Source: Ruminococcus sp. (lineage in GTDB: Bacteria; Bacillota_A; Clostridia; Oscillospirales; Ruminococcaceae). Taken from it: a stretch of 11,048 nucleotides of DNA. The first letter of the stretch is position 1. Every line of letters starts with the position of its first letter. A program made the position numbers and the translations under genes. Below, piece after piece: positions 7,591 through 11,048 of this stretch. Location: positions 1 through 11,048 of the forward strand of contig JAFOMV010000011.1 in NCBI GenBank assembly GCA_017418765.1, written 5' to 3'. The notes below the pieces were generated by a model. The model worked only from the letters and a program-made list of their open reading frames with translations. It ran no database searches and was not told the origin of the DNA.

Positions 7591-9084
7591 TCATATCCCA
7601 AGCTTACCAAGGACATAATCCTTCTGCTGAGATTTGTCGATTACATCGCCGAATCTCTCAGGCTTGTTCTTCAGATCTGCAAGTGCAGCAGGTACTTCAA
7701 GCTTTGAAAGTTCAGCCAGCTTGTCGATCATAGAATATTCATCAAGATCAGATTTTCCGCCCTGAACTGCTTCAAGTACAGCAGCGCTGAACTTATACGG
7801 ACTTGCAGTAGAAGCGATGATAGTCTTTGTGTTATCACCTGTTGCTTCCTTATAATCGTTATATACCTTGACAGCAACAGCTGTATGAGTATCGCAGGTG
7901 TAGGAATATTTCTCATAGATAGAGTGAATAGTAGCCTTTGTCTGCTCATCATCACAGTAGCCGGCACAGAATTCATCCTTTAGTTTAGCCTTTACGTCCT
8001 CAGAGACCTCATATCTTCCCTCGGAGGCAAGCTTGCCGAACCAGTCTCTTATAACAGCATCATTTCTGTCAGTCATGATGTAGAGAAGTCTTTCAAGGTT
8101 GCTGGAAATAAGGATATCCATTGAAGGTGAAACTGTAGCGTAGAACTTTCTGTTTCTGTCATAGATACCTGTATTTATGAAATCTGTGAGTACATTATTG
8201 ATGTTTGAAGCACAGATGAGCTTGTTTACAGGTATGCCCATGTGCTTAGCATAGTAAGCTGCAAGGATGTTGCCGAAGTTGCCTGTAGGAACAACGATGT
8301 TCACCTTTTCCCCCTCGCTGATCTCGCCGTCCTTGAGGAGTTCAGCGTAAGAGGAGATATAGTAAACGATCTGTGGAACAAGGCGTCCCCAGTTGATGGA
8401 ATTGGCACTTGAGAACATCATGCCGTTTTCATCGAGAGCCTTCTTTACGCTCTCATCAGTAAATATAGCCTTAACACCGCTCTGGCAATCATCAAAATTA
8501 CCTTTAAGAGCGCATATGCCTACATTTGAGCCTTCCTGAGTTCTCATCTGGCGCTTCTGCATAGGACTTACGCCGTCCTCAGGATAAAATACAAGAATAG
8601 ATGTACCCTCTACATCCTTGAATCCTTCAAGTGCAGCCTTACCTGTATCACCCGATGTAGCAACAAGAATAACGATCTTCTTGTCAAGCTTTATCTTCTT
8701 AGCTGATGTTGTAAGAAAGTAAGGGAGTATCTGAAGAGCCATATCCTTGAATGCACAAGTAGGACCGTGCCATAGTTCAAGCATATAAGTGCCGCTGAAA
8801 AGATGTGCTATCTCAGCAATATTATCTGTTTCGAAATTCTTTGTTGAGTAAGCATTATCCGTACAGTAATGTATCTCAGCATCGGTAAAATCTGTCAGAA
8901 ATTTTGAAAATACAAAAGCAGCTCTGTCGGAGTACTTCATATCTCCGATAGCTTTAATGTCAGCGGCTGTAAGCTGAGGGATACTCTCAGGAACGAAAAG
9001 TCCGCCCTCTGCGGAGATACCCTGAGTGATTGCCTCGGCGCTCGTGACCTTGACATCGCTGTTTCTTGTGCTGTTGTAATACAT
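7591..9084 (-). CDS. thrC: Threonine synthase
   Basis: ThrC is the PLP enzyme that converts O-phospho-L-homoserine to L-threonine and phosphate. At 497 residues it belongs to the longer class of threonine synthases with an N-terminal YYNSTR-like start (the E. coli/yeast style). Visible features are the PLP lysine K113 in HGPTCAFKDMALQ, the phosphate/substrate-binding SGDTGKAAL beginning at residue 144, SANSINWGRLVPQ at 226-238, and the glycine-rich PLP phosphate loop PTGNFGN at 266-272. The ATG at 9082-9084 follows a GAAGGG ribosome-binding site that overlaps the stop codon of the YraN gene, with an 11-base gap between the genes. I see no T-box, leader peptide or attenuator in front of it, so any control by amino acid supply would have to act elsewhere in the operon. 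Confidence 0.96.
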   Translation of the reverse strand: MYYNSTRNSDVKVTSAEAITQGISAEGGLFVPESIPQLTAADIKAIGDMKYSDRAAFVFSKFLTDFTDAEIHYCTDNAYSTKNFETDNIAEIAHLFSGTYMLELWHGPTCAFKDMALQILPYFLTTSAKKIKLDKKIVILVATSGDTGKAALEGFKDVEGTSILVFYPEDGVSPMQKRQMRTQEGSNVGICALKGNFDDCQSGVKAIFTDESVKKALDENGMMFSSANSINWGRLVPQIVYYISSYAELLKDGEISEGEKVNIVVPTGNFGNILAAYYAKHMGIPVNKLICASNINNVLTDFINTGIYDRNRKFYATVSPSMDILISSNLERLLYIMTDRNDAVIRDWFGKLASEGRYEVSEDVKAKLKDEFCAGYCDDEQTKATIHSIYEKYSYTCDTHTAVAVKVYNDYKEATGDNTKTIIASTASPYKFSAAVLEAVQGGKSDLDEYSMIDKLAELSKLEVPAALADLKNKPERFGDVIDKSQQKDYVLGKLGI

Positions 9085-9095
9085 AATATCACCCT

Positions 9096-9473
9096 TCAGA
9101 ATATAATATTGTAGCCTGTTGTATCAAAGGCATTGGTCATATAATCTATGCTGAGCACCTTGCCGTCATCAATGATGACAGAAGCCACATCAAATCTCGG
9201 CTGTAAAATATTCGGGTGCTTCAGACAGTAATCAGCGGCTGTTTTTATTATAAGGCCCTGCTTGCGTTTGCTGACCGCCTCAAAGCCTGTAACAAGACTG
9301 TCAGGCTTCCTTGACTTTACTTCAACAAAAGCAATGATATCGCCGTTCTCAGCGATAATATCTATTTCGCCGCCTTTTATGCGGTAATTTCTTGCGGCTA
9401 TCCTGTAGCCCTGCCTGATGAGATGACCGCATACACTTTCCTCACCAAGCTTACCTATCTCACTTTTCGTCAT
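9096..9473 (-). CDS. YraN/UPF0102 family nuclease-like protein
   Basis: The 125-residue protein has the family's N-terminal G-x-x-GE-x segment (GKLGEES at residues 7-13) and the conserved core GGEIDIIAENGDIIAFVEVKSR (residues 34-55). E36, D38, E51 and K53 form the restriction-endonuclease-like (PD-(D/E)XK type) metal site. The family is widespread and usually sits beside rnhB, but its cellular role is still not firmly settled; a DNA or RNA processing role is inferred from the fold. The ATG at 9471-9473 overlaps the end of rnhB by 14 bases, and thrC follows after 11 bases, so it is in the middle of a tightly packed operon. Confidence 0.93.
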   Translation of the reverse strand: MTKSEIGKLGEESVCGHLIRQGYRIAARNYRIKGGEIDIIAENGDIIAFVEVKSRKPDSLVTGFEAVSKRKQGLIIKTAADYCLKHPNILQPRFDVASVIIDDGKVLSIDYMTNAFDTTGYNIIF

Positions 9474-10086
9474 TTATAATTATTTTAAGAAAGGATTTTC
9501 TGTGTATATCGGATATGCCGTATTTTTCGATCATTTCATAGTGAAGCTTCGTGCCATATCCTTTATGTTTATCAAAGGCATACTGAGGATACTTTTCGGC
9601 AAGATCCCTCATATAGCGGTCTCTTGCGACTTTTGCAAGTATCGAAGCCGCCGAGATAGAAGCGGAGGTAGCATCTCCCTTTATGACATAACGCATTTCA
9701 GCGTCAATATCTGGAAGCTTGTTTCCGTCGATAAGAACAAGATCAGCCTTGACTCCAAGACCTTCATATGCCCTTTTCATTGCAAGCATTGCAGCCTGCA
9801 AAATATTGATCTCGTCGATCTCTTTAACGCTTGCTGTTGCGATAGAGTATCTTTCAGCCTTTTCGATTATTTCATCATAAAGCAGTTCTCGACGCTTTTC
9901 TGATATCTTTTTGCTGTCATTGAGATAATTGATAAGTACATCATCATTCAGTATGACAGCCGCAGCATAAACATCTCCTGCCAGCGGACCTCTGCCGGCC
10001 TCATCGATACCGACTATGACCGGATAGTCTTTTCGCAGTTCTTTATCATAATCAAAAAGTTCCTCGTGAAGAATTATCCTTGCCAT
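9460..10086 (-). CDS. rnhB: Ribonuclease HII
   Basis: RNase HII nicks RNA-DNA hybrids and removes single ribonucleotides from DNA. All four acidic catalytic residues are present: D28 and E29 in GIDEAGRGPLAG, D120 in LIDGN and D138 in IKGDATSASISAAS. Their spacing equals that of E. coli RNase HII (D16, E17, D108, D126) with a constant offset of 12. Further family signatures are DSKK at 57-60 and YPQYAFDKHKGYGT at 166-179, followed by HRKSF. The length, 208 residues, is normal. Its ATG overlaps the rbgA stop codon in a TAATG arrangement, implying translational coupling, and its own end overlaps the YraN gene by 14 bases. The rbgA-rnhB-yraN order is common in Firmicutes. Confidence 0.97.
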   Translation of the reverse strand: MARIILHEELFDYDKELRKDYPVIVGIDEAGRGPLAGDVYAAAVILNDDVLINYLNDSKKISEKRRELLYDEIIEKAERYSIATASVKEIDEINILQAAMLAMKRAYEGLGVKADLVLIDGNKLPDIDAEMRYVIKGDATSASISAASILAKVARDRYMRDLAEKYPQYAFDKHKGYGTKLHYEMIEKYGISDIHRKSFLKIIINDEK

Positions 10087-10967
10087 TACTGCTCCTTACT
10101 TTCGGGCAGTTCAAGTGTGATATGTCCCAGCTTGCCGCTCCTGAACTCATCAAGCACTGTGATCGCCGCTCTTTCGGTATTTATCTCACCGCCTGAGATC
10201 ATCATACCACGCTTCCTGCCAACTTTTTCAAGGAGAGCAAGTCCCGTGTCGTCATCGTCATATTCGATCTTGTAGCGATCGGTGAGCGATGACGGATAAT
10301 TCTCGGAAAGATAAACGAGCAGCTTCATGGCAAGTGTTTCGATATCAAGGATATCATCGCTTATAGCACCTGTAAAAGCAAGTCTTACAGCAGCGGACTG
10401 ATCCTCAAATTTAGGCCACAAAACGCCGGGCATATCAAGAAGCTCAGTGTTATTATCCAGCTTGACCCATTGCTTTGTGCGTGTAACGCCGGGTCTGTCC
10501 TCGACTTTTGCACGTTTTCCGCCCGCCATACGATTTATCAGCGATGATTTTCCCACATTAGGGATACCCACTATCATAAGACGTACAGCCGCACCTTTCA
10601 TGCCGCTGCGCTCACGTTTATCCATCAGTTCTTTCAGTACCTTAGTCCTGACTGTTGGAAGAACGTTTTTCAGTCCCTTGCCCGACTTACAGTCAACAGC
10701 AAGTGCCTCTGAACCTTTGCTTCTGAAATAGCCTATCCATTTCTGAGTAGCTTTCTCATCAGCAAGATCACATTTATTAAGTATTATAAGCCTCGGCTTA
10801 TTGCGTGTCATAGAATCCATTTCAGGATTTCTGCTGCTAAGCGGAGTTCTCGCATCTACAATTTCTACAACGGCATCCACCAGTTTAAGGTTTGCGGCGA
10901 TAAGGCGCCTTGTCTTAGCCATATGACCGGGGAACCACTGTATTTGTTTCATATCGCTGTTATCCAC
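10086..10967 (-). CDS. rbgA: Ribosome biogenesis GTPase RbgA (YlqF)
   Basis: RbgA is a circularly permuted GTPase required for a late step of 50S subunit assembly. The permutation is visible: counted from the chosen start, G4 NKCD is at residues 64-67, before G1 GIPNVGKS at 134-141, the GVTR segment (G2) at 160-163 and G3 DMPG at 178-181. The N-terminus carries the family hallmark WFPGHMAKTRR. The C-terminal third is a helical RNA-binding region with DRYKIEY and GRKRG. I start at GTG 10965-10967 (293 residues) because AGGAGG lies just upstream (10971-10976). A TTG eight codons earlier would lie upstream of that site, and an ATG five codons later (10950-10952) is an alternative. The stop overlaps the rnhB ATG by one base. 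Confidence 0.96.
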   Translation of the reverse strand: MDNSDMKQIQWFPGHMAKTRRLIAANLKLVDAVVEIVDARTPLSSRNPEMDSMTRNKPRLIILNKCDLADEKATQKWIGYFRSKGSEALAVDCKSGKGLKNVLPTVRTKVLKELMDKRERSGMKGAAVRLMIVGIPNVGKSSLINRMAGGKRAKVEDRPGVTRTKQWVKLDNNTELLDMPGVLWPKFEDQSAAVRLAFTGAISDDILDIETLAMKLLVYLSENYPSSLTDRYKIEYDDDDTGLALLEKVGRKRGMMISGGEINTERAAITVLDEFRSGKLGHITLELPESKEQ

Positions 10968-10982
10968 GTTTCCTCCTGTTAT

Positions 10983-11017
10983 GAGATACAAAATCTCACT
11001 TTACAGACTTGTAAAGT
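10983..11017 (-). repeat. Two adjacent short inverted repeats upstream of rbgA
   Basis: An 8-base perfect inverted repeat with a 4-base loop lies at 10998-11005 and 11010-11017 (ACTTTACA / TGTAAAGT). Directly downstream in the transcript is a second stem of 5 base pairs (10993-10997 with 10983-10987, GAGAT / ATCTC) ending 6 bases before the AGGAGG ribosome-binding site. An AGAT segment at 11018-11021 could instead pair with ATCT at 10984-10987, so the two arrangements compete. No proper U-tract follows the first stem. It may be a weak structure at the gene boundary, or chance. Confidence 0.45.
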
Positions 11018-11048
11018 ATCTTGAACTCTTTTATCGGGGAGAATCTTA
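10996..11048 (-). CDS. C-terminal tail of an upstream gene, possibly signal peptidase I
   Basis: One reading frame entering from the right edge gives RFSPIKEFKILYKSVK followed by TGA at 10996-10998. The RFSPIKEF segment is reminiscent of the C-terminal end of type I signal peptidases (which often close with a hydrophobic R-x-x-P-x-x-x-F-like segment), and lepB precedes rbgA in many Firmicutes. Only 16 residues are visible, and a second frame is also open across this stretch (to TAA at 10979-10981), so both the frame and the identity are tentative. If right, it ends 28 bases before rbgA and belongs to the same operon. Confidence 0.35.
   Translation of the reverse strand, partial: RFSPIKEFKILYKSVK

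Noticed and set aside
9502..9903. A 133-codon plus-strand open frame opposite rnhB
   Set aside because: Fully antisense to a gene with complete RNase HII catalytic motifs; no ribosome-binding site or family resemblance.
1..11048. Search for an unusual defence, mobile or novel multi-gene system
   Set aside because: All genes belong to well-known families, all are on one strand and tightly packed. There are no transposases, integrases, direct repeat arrays, attachment-like repeats or tRNA genes.

Overview
This is an ordinary, gene-dense chromosomal housekeeping segment in which every recognisable gene lies on the minus strand. Gene order, moderate GC, Shine-Dalgarno-led starts and protein style point to a low-to-moderate-GC Firmicute of the class Clostridia. 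A Ruminococcus-like member of the Oscillospiraceae is my best guess, but that is inference without a database search. I see no mobile element, CRISPR array, tRNA, rRNA, or plus-strand gene.

Reading in the direction of transcription (from high to low coordinates), the window divides into three transcription blocks.

Block 1 (about 11048 to 6895) holds the tail of an upstream gene (possibly signal peptidase I), then rbgA (ribosome-assembly GTPase), rnhB (RNase HII), a YraN-family nuclease-like protein, thrC (threonine synthase) and a calcineurin-like metallophosphoesterase. The genes from rbgA onward are packed with overlaps or gaps of a few bases, so they are probably one operon.

Block 2 (about 6842 to 3447) starts at an extended -10 promoter and holds tig (trigger factor), clpP and clpX. 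A terminator-like hairpin sits between tig and clpP, and a clear intrinsic terminator follows clpX. This is a protein-folding and ATP-dependent degradation unit: the chaperone meets nascent chains, and ClpX unfolds substrates into ClpP.

Block 3 (about 3415 to 1) starts at a very good sigma-A-type promoter. Its short leader carries a long perfect inverted repeat, followed by lon (Lon protease), engB (ribosome-assembly GTPase YsxC/YihA) and the 5' part of lysA (diaminopimelate decarboxylase), which runs off the left edge.

The functional themes are ribosome biogenesis (rbgA, engB), protein quality control (tig, clpP, clpX, lon), genome and RNA upkeep (rnhB, yraN) and aspartate-family amino acid synthesis (thrC, lysA). 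No gap without a gene exceeds 300 bases; the largest is about 224 bases between clpX and lon, and it is well explained by a terminator, a promoter and a leader hairpin. The best leads are regulatory rather than new protein systems: the lon leader hairpin, the tig/clpP intergenic hairpin, and the absence of visible CtsR or CIRCE operators in front of these stress genes.
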